From assembly GCA_001465935.1 (NCBI GenBank), contig LNKV01000012.1:505302-569301 (forward strand): a stretch of 64,000 nt of DNA. The letters run 5' to 3'. A model generated the notes under the pieces. It was not told the origin of the DNA. It did no database searches and saw only the letters and a program-made list of their open reading frames with translations. A program made the translations under genes and the position numbers. The stretch is from Clarireedia homoeocarpa. Its lineage: Eukaryota; Ascomycota; Leotiomycetes; Helotiales; Rutstroemiaceae. Below are positions 22,663 through 33,806 of this stretch, piece after piece; within the stretch, counting starts at the first letter, position 1; every line of letters starts with the position of its first letter.

Positions 22663-23220
22663 TTGGATACATACCTATCAATCTTGGAGAGTTCCATGAC
22701 CACACAACCCACCACCACCACCACTATCACTACCTCAACTACGACAATGAGCACAACAACAACCACCGTCCCCTCCCCCTCCATCATCCCAGCCCCCCAC
22801 CACCGCAAAAACCGCCGCAGAGAACGACCAGGCTCTCGCGCACGCCGCTCGCTCTCCCGCAAAGAATCTCTGCAATCCGAACTCTCAGAAGGTCTTCTCG
22901 AAGCACGCGATACCACTTTACGTCTACCGTCTGATAATCATCACCATAGTCATGGTATACCGATGGCAATGATTAACCGCAGTCGGCCGAGTCCGGTTTT
23001 GAGGCAGAATTGGGAGCAGAGTGCTGCGAGGTGGAGGGCGAGGGAGATGGAGGAGAAGATAGCGGAGATGGTGAGGGAGCAGAGGAGAATGTTTGGCGGG
23101 GAGGAAGATTCGGGTTCCGGGGAGGATATCGATGGGGTAGGTGACGATATGGATCTTTGTCCGGCGATGTTGGAGGTCGTGTTGAGACTCTGGGGGGATG
23201 TGGATTATACGGATCCTTAG
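22663..23220 (+). CDS. Small hypothetical protein, Thr-rich N-terminus
   Basis: Up to 185 residues; not a family I recognise. After a Thr-rich N-terminus comes a basic segment (HHRKNRRRERPGSRARRS, nuclear-localisation-like), then a charged helix (WRAREMEEKIAEMVREQRR) and an acidic C-terminus. The in-frame ATG at 22696 (MTTQP) is an alternative start that drops eleven residues. A TATA element and a CT-rich leader upstream, plus the ordered basic-helix-acidic layout, favour a real gene. It lies in the same orientation as the equally unknown gene at 23398. There is no metal-binding or catalytic motif. Confidence 0.55.
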   Translation: MDTYLSILESSMTTQPTTTTTITTSTTTMSTTTTTVPSPSIIPAPHHRKNRRRERPGSRARRSLSRKESLQSELSEGLLEARDTTLRLPSDNHHHSHGIPMAMINRSRPSPVLRQNWEQSAARWRAREMEEKIAEMVREQRRMFGGEEDSGSGEDIDGVGDDMDLCPAMLEVVLRLWGDVDYTDP

Positions 23221-23397
23221 AGCTGGGTGCGAAATTCTTGGGACAATCTTTTTCTTTGATATGTGGTTTTTCTGTTCCTGGTTGGTGGTTTTTTCTTCTT
23301 GTTGGGGGATTGGGGGTTATGTGGTGAAATTGTGTTTTATGCTTGAGGAAAGCGACAGTGAAGCTTACGCATCCCTACCTTACAGACGTTACGACGC

Positions 23398-24159
23398 ATG
23401 AATATCCTCCATGAGGAAACCTACCTCAACTCATCAGTCAATGTCGACCTCAAGTCTACACCGCTTCTCAACTCATTCACATCGTCAAATCCACCTCAGT
23501 ACACCATCAGACCTCCCAAACTTCGTCGTACTCAGAACGCGCGCAAGAAATCAACATGGCAGGATATGGAGCTACAACTAGCTCTCTATCTATCATTATC
23601 TTCTCTGGCGGATGATCAGGAGATCGCAAGGTTCATGGACGATACGTCTACTCCTACCCCTCTTACTACAACAAATATTACTACCACTGCCATCAAACGA
23701 ACAAGGGAAGAGACGTTCCTCAACTCAACCACAGATGCCGACCTAGATGCCGATATCATCCCTTTAGACGCGGATCTAAAACCGGTCGATGATATCGTGT
23801 TATCTCTACCTACCCCCATCTCTTCAACTGAACCCGCACCCCCCGCGCATACTTACCATGCGTTGCGGGACTCGCATCCACTGTCTACTTCCACAGATTC
23901 ATTATCATCATCTTTGTCGTCAGCAGATGAATGGACATTTCTACACACCAACTCCAACACCAACACCGACATCGACACACATCCACCCAAACTAACACGT
24001 ATACATACGCAGCACCAAACCGACGCAGGCCTAACCAACCACGCCAAAACCAGCACACATACTGACAACGAACTACAACCACAAACCCCACTATCACCCC
24101 CACTATCACCCCCACTATCACCATTCTCAGAAACGGAAACTTGGATACTGGTCGAGTGA
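23398..24159 (+). CDS. Hypothetical protein with an internal duplicated motif
   Basis: 253 residues; family unknown. It is low-complexity (Thr, Ser, Asp, Pro), but a motif at the N-terminus (HEETYLNSSVNVDL) recurs near residue 103 (REETFLNSTTDADL). The central KSTWQDMELQLALYLSLSSL is a likely amphipathic helix. Two short acidic/aromatic stretches (SADEWTFL and ETETWILVE at the extreme C-terminus) look like linear interaction motifs. It starts 178 bases after the preceding small gene. That spacer contains no good intron joining the two, so I treat them as separate genes. Confidence 0.5.
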   Translation: MNILHEETYLNSSVNVDLKSTPLLNSFTSSNPPQYTIRPPKLRRTQNARKKSTWQDMELQLALYLSLSSLADDQEIARFMDDTSTPTPLTTTNITTTAIKRTREETFLNSTTDADLDADIIPLDADLKPVDDIVLSLPTPISSTEPAPPAHTYHALRDSHPLSTSTDSLSSSLSSADEWTFLHTNSNTNTDIDTHPPKLTRIHTQHQTDAGLTNHAKTSTHTDNELQPQTPLSPPLSPPLSPFSETETWILVE

Positions 24160-25356
24160 CGACATTATAGTAGATGTCCCTTCTTCCTTTTCTTCTTCTT
24201 TTGTTCTCTACCTTATACTTATCTGTCTGCCTGTCTATTTGGGAAAAGGAAGCAGAGGCCAAAAAGAAAGGGAAAAAGAAAAGTAGAAAAAGTCAAAAAG
24301 TGGAAGAAAAGAAAAAAATGAGAAAAGGGGGGAGAAGATATTGAGAATACATCTCCGAGAACCGCGTGAGCGAGAGGAGCAATATCTTTTTTCCATCCTC
24401 CTTCTCATCAAAAGGGGAAACAGAAGAAGAGGAAGAAAGAGGAGAGACGAAGAAAAAATAGAAGAAAGAAGAAGCAGAAGAAGAAGAAGGGAGATCTGGT
24501 CCTCTATAGCTTGGCTTTTCTAAGCGTTTTCTGAAAATGGGAGATATGGGTATGGAATAGGGGTTTGTGGGAGTAAGAGTGGGAGTTTGCTGCTGGGTCA
24601 ATCAAAATAGGCCGATGTTCGGTTTTGACTGACTGTGGGTGGGAAGTTTTGGATCTGCTGATGGAATTGGAAGCGCGTATGGATGCCGGGAATGAAGGAA
24701 TGAATGAATGCGGATAAGACGCATTTGGTGTGGAAATGTTGGTTGACCGTGGAGAGGCAGGTGGTTGTGCATACATGCACACTGAAAAGACTAAACTAGA
24801 CAGCTGTGTGCTCGCGATCTTCTTCATTCTTTTTCTCTCCTCTCGGCCATCTATCTTATCTCTTCTTGGAACGGATATAGGACGTGCGTCCGTCCAAAAA
24901 GGGCAGAGAGAGGAAGGAAGAGGGGGATCGTTAAGGAGCTCGCTGTCTACGGCTCTTACTCAGACGAATGAGGAACTGTGCTGTGCTGTGCTGTGCTTTC
25001 GCTTCACAATAAGTGGAAGAGTTTTTATCTTAATTTATGTTTTTATATCTTCTTCAAAAAGATTGTTTTTCTTTTGCTTTTTGTTTTTTTTTTAGTATCT
25101 ATCTATTTCTTTATTCGCTTGGGTTGGGATAGGCTGGTTAAGCATTTAGTTACAGTAGTTAGCATTTACACACTAGATAGATAGATAGATAGATACCAAT
25201 TCACCACTCTACTTTTTCCCGGGAAAAATACCCTCACTCACTCACCCACTCACTTATTTATTGTATAGGAGTTTTCTTTGTTTATTGATTGTGTGTTTCA
25301 TACATACTATATCTATAACATAACAATAGCGTAGCGAGGAGAAGGAGACGAATATA

Positions 25357-25405
25357 GTATGTATGTACGTATATATGTATGTATATATGTATGTATGTAT
25401 GTATA
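25357..25405. repeat. ATGT/GTAT microsatellite
   Basis: Imperfect tetranucleotide run (GTATGTATGTACGTATATAT and similar), directly visible. Confidence 0.8.
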
Positions 25406-25831
25406 GACATCACCGTGAAACACCAAACCAAACCAAACCAAACAAAAGAAAAAGCAACTAACTAACTTACTCTGAAAAGAAATAAATACAAGCACAGCTT
25501 TCTATCCACCGCCCTCCCTCCCTCCCTCCCTCCGTCCCTCCTCCATTCATTCCATTCTATTCTTCACACATTAATAAATACCCAACTGAACTTATCCCAA
25601 CTTTTAGCCAACGAGTATATTTCACTCCATACCCACCCTACCCTACCCTACTCTACCCTCGCCATAAAATTTCCAGTACAGTACAGTATAAAACCCGCAA
25701 TCTCATCCATCTATACATACATAATCAATCAATCAACCGATACCCAAAAAAGAAACACCTCCACCTACTTCACTCGCTAACATTTTCAAGCTAAATTACT
25801 TACTCACTCGGATTATCACTATATATATATC

Positions 25832-25856
25832 AGTAGTAGTAGTAGTAGTAGTAGTA
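25832..25856. repeat. GTA trinucleotide microsatellite
   Basis: About eight consecutive AGT/GTA units. Confidence 0.85.
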
Positions 25857-26848
25857 CTCGCAATAACAACAGTCAATCAATCAATCAAAAAATTAAGTCT
25901 TGGGTATAATGCATTCTATATTTGTCTGTATCTTCCTCATTCCAAACCTCATTCACATCTTCATCTTCATTTCCATCCATCCATCTCACAAAAAAAAAAC
26001 ACTTTCCAAATCAGACTACCAACCAACCACTTAACAAACACACACACAAACATATACTAAGAAAACACCAAAATTTTCTGATTATACACAGGGAGAAATG
26101 CCCTCATTTCCCTCTTCATCCCTTTCCTCCTTACATTCCTAAATCTTTCGCCGGTTTTTAAATCAAGTAACAAAGCAAGCCACCCCCAAAAGTAAAACCC
26201 AGCTACAAGACCAGGTGCTCGACCCATCTATCCCTTCCCCAAAGATAGAGAGCACGCTGATTATCAAAAATCCACCATGGTCCAGTCCATCTCAACAAAA
26301 TACATACACCATCACACACACACGCGTGCGCGCGTCTCCATAGTGAACTGGACACCAAGACCAAGAACACTGATCTCGAAAGTCTTCCCTGCTATCCTTG
26401 CCCCCCTCCCAAGTCCCAAGGTACAGACATTCCCATTCCCCCCCCCCCCCCGTAGTCCAAACCACTCCACAGACAAGAGTACCTTTTTGTGATTCGTAAA
26501 AGAAAATAATCCATCATGACGATCATCAATCCCGAATCAAAGGCAGAAATGGGCCGTAGCGCCTACAGAAACCATAAAATATAACTAAAAATGATAATAG
26601 GAAAGTAACCCATGAAACATAGGTTGCAGCGAGCCAGTAAAGACGTCTAACGTACAACAGAATTCGCAAGGCTATGCAATAAAGGAAACGAAAGGAGAAA
26701 TAAATAAAAAAAGATCGAAGAACACTAAAAAGGTCATATACAAAGTGGGTAAGGTAAAGAATGTGTCAAAAGCGACTAAGTGGTGAAGATTCGAGGTCGA
26801 GAAAAGGCTTATTTCATGGCGTCGTAGATGCGGAGTTTGAATTGAACT

Positions 26849-27200
26849 CTATATTTGTTGCATGAGTTGCTGTGTATTGATAAGCTGACTGGGGGCAGCC
26901 ATACCAGAACCAACCATTCCCATTGACATGTTCGGCATTCCACCGAAATTTGAAGTCATGTTTTGGGGAAGGTAGCCATTTTCGGAATTGGGAGAAGCAT
27001 CTTCGAGGGGTCCGAGGTGGTCCTCACCCTCATATTCTTCTTCTTCACCACTGTAACTGCCATAGGCACCTTCTGATCCGTCACCACGGTCATGTGTGCG
27101 GCGATGTCTAGAAGTTAAAGTTAGTCTATGTTTGAAAATTGTTGAGTTGACGCGATTGTTGAAGTGCGTTGCATGCCTTGCTGAATTCATGTTGTGTTGA

Positions 27201-27241
<41 letters not shown>

Positions 27242-29309
27242 TAACATACTGTGCTAGGTTGTCGGAGCGGGAGAATGCTTTGCTACAGTGAGGGCAGATG
27301 TAGGGTCTCTCTTGTGTATGTGTTCTCACATGTCTAGGAGGGGATTTAAGTCAGCGGCCTGATCTACAGCCGGACAAATGATTTTTTTTATGACATAGAA
27401 AAAAGTAGAAACATACCGTTTGAGATGTTCTAAACGCTTGAACAAACGACCGCAGGTGGGGATTGGGCAGGAGTGTGACTTTTGTGGATAGGGGCCGAGT
27501 TCCATCATTGTGGCACTTCGTGCTCTTCGGACTACTCCACTGGGTCCTTGCATGTGTCTTCGTTGAGGGGAATGATCAAGTGGGCTATCACCTGAAAGAT
27601 CATCATTGTTCATCTGGAACTCAGTTTGTTGCAAGGACATTGGGTTCATGTGAGGGCTGTCCTCAACAGTTGACAGAGGGGTACCGTGTCTGGAGAGGTC
27701 TAGGAGGTCCTTGTGATGTTGCGAAATCTGGTTGATCTGGTTGCTGTAGGTAAGTCCAGGTGGGGAGTTGTCACCAGATTCGTCACCTTCGGCTACAGGG
27801 CCTACGGATGTAGAGATCGATCTTCTCAAATCCGAAGGTCTGTGAGCTTGATGAGGGTGTTGGCCAGCAGCTGTGGCAGCTGCAACAATAGACGCAACTC
27901 CAGGAGGAATGGAGGAACGGCGTCTCCTCTGCTTGTAGGTTGGTGATCCTTCAATGACAGAGTAGACGTTGTTTGATGGGTATCCTCGTGCGGCATGTGA
28001 GAAATGTGGTCCCGACAAGTTCGATGGAGGCAACTGCATCATGGTGTGAAGACCGTTGACACCACCCATGTGATCTGGAATAGCCGTGTAAAGACCAGTC
28101 TCTTCATTCGCAATGTATGCCGGCTCAGCACCCATACCCAAAGCTTGTTGTGGAGGGGTGATGGGTTCAAACGAAATGCCACGAGCACTGTAATCTTCGT
28201 AATGCGATGAGACGAATGATGGTGCGGGAGAGTACTCTAGTCCATATGCAGGCATGGAAGCGTGTCGCTGGTGTGTTTGTGAGATTGGTACACCATTTTG
28301 GTTGTATTGAACACGTCCAAAATCAGGTTCCCTCTTGACAATATGTTGTTGCATTTGTGGTTGTTGCATAGTCATTTGTTGGTAGGCGGCCATTTGGTTC
28401 AACTCTTCTGGCATAGCCATCGCTTGTGGAATCATTTGCGGAGGAGGCATAGAGTCCATGGCTCGCATCACTGGAGACGTCGATTGAGAATGCGATTGAG
28501 AGTATGATGGTTGTTGAGCAGAGAAGGATGACGAATTCGCTTGTTGGGCCTTGGTGAGTTGCTCAAAGAGCGATTGCGACGAGTCGAATTCGAAAGAAAG
28601 CGCTGGCTCATTGACAGCCACGGTGGTTGCCTCCTGTCCCATCTTCTCCCTCTTCAGATCACGCTCAAGCGCATCGAGGAAAAGTCTGTCGTGTGGCACG
28701 CTGTACCAATAGAAAACCTTCTGCTTCTTTTGTGTTCGGATGCAGTTGTTCTTGTAGAGGAAGTCAAGGAAACCACTCTTTGGTTCTTCAAGGGAGGCAT
28801 CGGTGCCCGATTTCAGGTTTCGCAGATCCGAGAAGATCCCTTCCTCGAATTTCTTCGAGTTCTTGACCGGTCGACCGAAGGCTTGGAATCGAAACGACAG
28901 ACATCGTACGATATCTGTGCCGGAGATGTGAAAGAGGTTATTCCTACACCCTTGTTAAAAATCCGCTGCACAGAACATATTCAACACGCGCGTAGCCATA
29001 CCATAGTACACAAGAGACATATTCGCCTGTTGGTAGAAGGAATCGTCGAATGTATTGGTCGGGCGTCCAGTCAACAGGAGCAGATATTAAAAAGTATTTT
29101 ACTATAAAGCGCAAGTCAGCAAGGCGAAGGCAAAGGATGGTTGGGTTGGGTTGGGAGTAGCATTTGCACTTACAGTTGTCAACTTGTTGAAGGGCTACTT
29201 GAGCATCTTGAGGCAGGCTTTGTTGTGCTTCACTGCTCAGCATGAAGGTTTCTGGTTTTTGCGGAGGAGCCATCGTCGCATGATGTTGGGAATACATCAT
29301 ATGCGCCAT
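26849..29309 (-). CDS. STE12: Ste12 transcription factor (homeodomain-like plus two C2H2 fingers)
   Basis: Five exons on the minus strand: 29309-29174, 29101-29002, 28943-27417, 27333-27250 and 27107-26849, all phases matching, giving 701 residues. The N-terminal half of the STE domain is unmistakable: [28 protein letters not shown], then [21 protein letters not shown], and [20 protein letters not shown]. The middle is Gln/Ser/Pro-rich. The C-terminus carries two C2H2 fingers: CPIPTC...H-x3-H and CPHC...HRRTH. This is the filamentous-ascomycete form; the Saccharomyces protein lacks the fingers. Ste12 acts in the nucleus downstream of the Fus3/Kss1-type MAP kinase and controls mating, hyphal development and, in plant pathogens, penetration. 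Exon 4 (84 nt) is an in-frame cassette for finger 2. The ATG is supported by the downstream MYSQHH start known in relatives. Confidence 0.95.
27204..27239 (-). repeat. 36-nt homopolymer in the last ste12 intron
   Basis: Thirty-six consecutive A on the plus strand, that is 36 T on the ste12 coding strand, beginning about ten bases inside the intron after the GTATGT donor of the zinc-finger exon. Confidence 0.9.
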
Positions 29310-30011
29310 TCAATTGAGTCGAAACAACGACCCGTGAACAGCAGAATAGGGTATTGAATGAATCCGCGACCGATCGAAACAAAATGTTGTCAGAGGCCGT
29401 AAGGCTGAGTCGGCCAAAATGTATCGAGGTATGGGGGGATGTATTGATTAATGTTGAGGGGTAATGCAAATCAGCGACGTCGATGAAGCAGTAGTGGCCT
29501 TGGAAGGTTGGATGGAAGTAGAAGTGAGTGAAAGAAGCGAGTGTCGGATGGTCCTAGGGGAAGATATCTCTACGTGGAGGGTTTGATGTGATGTTTTGGT
29601 AAGGAGGGCCTGCTCCGGATCAGATATACCAAATGGAAACAGTGGACGTCCGAAGGGGTGGTTCGAGGCCAGCTAGAACTCAACTGCTTGACTCTTTTTT
29701 TGAAAGTTTCCAAAGAAGTTTCCAAACGACGAGCGGACGAGGGAGGAAAGAAGTAATGTAATAAAATAAAAGCAGTAGTAGTGGTGGTGGTAGTAGCAGG
29801 GCCGTCTAGGTCGCGGGTTACAAATTAAAGATGGGGAATAAAAGAGACGAAATGGAATTCCGAGCGACAACAAGGAAGTGGTGAAAGTAAGTAGGAGGTC
29901 GTTTTGGGGTGGGTAGATGGGTAGAGTAGTAGTAGAAGAAGTCGGAGTTGTTTCAGCTCAAGGACGAGTTGAGTTGAGTTGAAGTAGTGTAGGAATAGTC
30001 TCTAAAATTGG

Positions 30012-30262
30012 GGTGTGGGAGTGGGTATGTGGAAGGGTATGGATGGGTGGATGGGTGGGTGGATGGGTGGATGGGTATGGATGGGTAGATGGGTATGGAT
30101 GGGTAGATGGGTAAGGGTATGGGTGTGTGGGCGTGGGCATAGGTGTGGATGGGGTGTGGGCGTAGGTGTGGATGTGGGTGTGGGTGTAGGTGTGGGCGTG
30201 TGTGTAGGCGTGCACGGGCTGTGTGTAGGCGTGCGCGTGTGTGTAGGCGTGCGCGTGGACGG
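30012..30262. repeat. G-rich minisatellite (GGATGGGT / GGTGTGGG units)
   Basis: About 250 bases of imperfect GGATGGGT, GGGTAT and GGGTGT repeats on the plus strand, 700-950 bases upstream of the ste12 ATG. Closely spaced GGG runs make it a candidate G-quadruplex region (inference). Confidence 0.8.
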
Positions 30263-33200
30263 GAAATTCGTCTGGTTCGGTCGGTCGGCTGCAATGGGAG
30301 AAGTGGCAAGGGGAAATAAAGGTACGCTCGGATGAAAAGAGAAGCGCAAGAGCTCACGGACAACGAGCTGCGTGGGAACAGAGAGAAGCCAGAGGGAAGC
30401 CAGAGAGAAGCCAGAGAGAAGCCGGTTGGGACTGAAGCCCGACGAGGAAGGGATGGGCACGCAAAGGTCTAGCTATCTTTTGGGGGGGGGGGGGGGGGGA
30501 CTGGCGATGTGCATGCGAATGTGGGTGTGCATGTAAACGCGATTGAATCTTCGAGATTGCAACGGGAGCGACCTGCGACAAGAAAGAGAGTGTAAGAGGG
30601 GATGGGGAAAATGTGAATCGAGTTTGAGATGCAAGAAGAGAGCACGGGGGGTTGGTTTAAGATGAGCGTTGTGGGCTACTGGTCGTTTGAGAAATCTCGC
30701 CTGCTTCGCCTGTCGCTGACTAGGTCTCTACGGTGGTCGGCTTGGTCGCTTTTGTCGTTGTTGGATGAGAAAAGACCGAAGGGTGGGTAGATTCTCCCTC
30801 GTAGATTAGATTTCCCTCATCTACCCATACCACAGTACCTTTCCTGTTCCTAGCTTCCCCCCCGTCTAGCCCGATTCGTCAATACAACGACTGACTAGCT
30901 AGGGTTAATCGCTGTCTTTTGGCTTTGGCTCTGCCTTGCCTTGCTCGGGTGTGGTAATGGTAATGGTAATGCTAAGGCTAATGCTAAGGTAAGGGTAGAA
31001 AATGCTATGTGGTGTGGTAAGAAAAGAAAAAGAAAAGAAAGAAAAAAAAAAGGTCCAGGATTGGTTTGCTGCAAGTGTCTTTCCCTTTCCCTCTTCGAGC
31101 TCGATTCTTCCCTGCTGGTTGGATGGCAGATGATGATGGATGCTGCATGCTGGACGCTGCATGCTGGACGCTGCATGCTGGATGCTGGATGGCGGATGGG
31201 GGAATGGGGATGATGGTGCGTGCTTTTCCAAAATAGCTCTCCCTCCTGCACGCACACTGAATGGCTATGGGTATGGCTATGGGTATGGCTATGTATGTAT
31301 GAAGTATGTACTCCGTAATCTGTAATCTGTAATGTGATGTGATGTACTGCCCTGATCTCCCTCCCTTCCCTCTCCGCTGGCACACGCACACCCGCTCCAG
31401 TTCTTTTCTTAGCCCCTTCGAATAAACAATGGGCCGCCGAAAGGTACGGAAGTACAGGGCAGGACAACTACAAGAACAAGTACAAGTACAAGTGAACCCT
31501 ACAACCGGGTGGAGAACAACAACAGCAACAACAAACAAGGGGGGTAGGTAAAAAGAGCGACAAGCAACAAGCACCCAAGCACTCCGAAGAGGAAGTACTC
31601 GTGCGTTGAGCGTGCGTGGTGCGTGCGTGCTGCTGCTGCTACTGCTGCTACTACTGCTACTGCTACTACTGCTTCTTTAGGATTACCAATCGCCGCTTCG
31701 GAGCTTCTTTCATTTCCTTGACAGGGTCTCATGAATCGTAAAACGTCGTTGAACGGTTGGAGGAATAGTCAGTGGTTAGCTACTTCGTACTGTTGTTGGC
31801 TTTCCTTCGACCCGAAAAGATATGAGATGAGTAGGATTGGGGAGGTGAGTAGGTGAGTAAGTGACTGACTGACTGACTAACTGACTGACTGAATCGATCG
31901 ATGTTCCTCCCTTTTCCCAACACCTATTACCCAAACGGCTGTAAGAAGCGGGAGTGAATCGCAAAGAGGACGTACTTTTCCTTCTAGAGTCCTTCGTACA
32001 CTCACTCCACGAACTATTGCTCGCCGTGCGTGGCCTTATTGAAAGTGTTTCCGAGATGTCCCCCTGAGACATCACAGATAACCGAATCTATGCGAAAAAT
32101 TCGCATTCTGTTGTCCAAAGGCAATCTCATGCAGTAATATGTCTTTTGATTTCGTCTCGAATGAGGTATAGATGAGCAATGGTAATTGAGCCCAATGTGG
32201 TCTAATGTGTGTTGTAATTTCGATTATTTCCACAACTTAGGTCACCAGTCACCAGTCACCAGTCACCCACCAATCACCACTGTGCACTGCGAGAGGTTAT
32301 TCTTGGACAATGCAAAGCGGACACCGGTACAATGCGAGCCATTCAATATGCCGAACTCCAGAATGTAACCGCTAGGGCATTGTTCTTTGCCTATTGGGCA
32401 GAATCACTACTTCGTACAGCGGCAGCCATTATAATAATAACCCACGATAGGTTGTGTACCCTTCTTTATACGGCGCATGTTTCTTCTCTCTAGCCGGCTG
32501 TAGAGTAAATTTCATGGCTGACTTGTCCGTTGGTGATGTTGGTTTCGATACTTCTCAACCAATACTTCCCCTTCTGTAATCCAATCTTACCCGCCGGCTG
32601 CGTCCTGTGAAGCCCAAGTACTCGCCGTGGCTGGCCCCAACACCCGTACCAATTCACCTTGTTCCTTGAATGCATTTCCCTCGCTCGCTCTTCTCCGGAG
32701 AACGTGTAGCAAACTCCGATGCGATAAGTCATGCTGGGCACACGATACCGCCCATGACCTAATTTCGCAAAACTAGATTCAGATACCGGGCCGGTACAAT
32801 ACCCATCCATCGATCCATCCATCGATCTCTCTTGAGCTTAGCTACGGTACTCCCGTATACATGATGTCTTTCCCTTTCGAAATCCCCCCTGTCGGTCGTG
32901 TCGTGCACTTTTGTCACCTCTTCTCCTTCCGTTCAGGGCCTGCCTGCATGTTTGAATAAAAAAGATACGCTACGCTACGCCAACCAAGGGATGTATGGCC
33001 GCACGCGGCGCACGCTGCTCCTGGCGCTTGTTTCCAGGTCTCCCCCTACAGAGTTACGAGAGTGCCAACCCACCATTGCATCAGCAGCCTCCTCCTCTTC
33101 TCTCCCTTTGCGCCTCTCTGTCCACATCAGCCATGTATTTCGTGCGAGAGTGTAAGAGCGAGGTGGGAATGGGAGCGAGGCAAAGCATAAGCGAGTCATA

Positions 33201-33678
33201 CTTACTTTACCTCTTTAAGTCGTTTATGGCATGGCTACAAACAAGGTTATGTCGATGTGCTTCGCTCGTACCAAACCCGGTCCTCTTCCCGATCGGCCAG
33301 CGTTGGTTTTCGCGGTTCCTTTTGCGTGCGTTCGATCGTTCGTGCAGCAGACCGACGAACCCCATAAAAAAAAAGAGGACATTGATTGCTCTGTAGAGAG
33401 AGTTTGTGTTTCAGGGTATTCAGGCTAGTGCTAAGTGGATTGCGCTGCTTACCTTAGCCTTGATCAGCGAACTCTAGAACTTAAGATCAACATTAAGCAA
33501 AACAATATTATCGCCATCATATACGACCACGATAAGTTACCTTAACGCTTTTGTTCCAATGATACTTGAGAGAGCGAAGTGCATGCGCGATTCGAAACAG
33601 ACTCCCTGGGACGAGTCTGTTTCTTCTTGCGCCGGACATGGTGATTGCCCTTTTCGTTCTTTCTTTTCTTCCTTTGAC

Positions 33679-33700
33679 TTTGGCTTTGGCTTTGGCTTTG

Positions 33701-33731
<31 letters not shown>

Positions 33732-33736
33732 CTCTA

Positions 33737-33785
<49 letters not shown>

Positions 33786-33806
33786 CTCTCGCTCCGGCTC
33801 CGGCTC
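33679..33806. repeat. Hexanucleotide satellite TTTGGC/TCTGGC
   Basis: About twenty hexamers, TTTGGC at the left and TCTGGC at the right, with a few variants. It gives open frames of poly(Gly-Ser), poly(Ala-Leu) and poly(Ala-Arg) that should not be taken as genes. Confidence 0.9.

Larger units (their letters stand above)
24160..26848. other. 2.7-kb low-complexity spacer
   Basis: AT-rich, purine/pyrimidine-biased DNA packed with microsatellites: GATA repeats at 25174-25194, ATGT repeats at 25357-25405, a CCCT-rich run at about 25511-25535, and GTA repeats at 25832-25856. There is a C run near 26440-26450. No gene is recognised. The part nearest 26848 is the 3' flank of ste12. Confidence 0.6.

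Noticed and set aside
27126..27329. Open frame through the ste12 intron with poly-Phe
   Set aside because: This is intron retention reading through the 36-nt homopolymer. The conserved finger requires splicing at 27250/27107.
29953..30581. Minus-strand Pro/His/Thr-rich frames near 30 kb
   Set aside because: By-products of the G-rich minisatellite and neighbouring low-complexity DNA.
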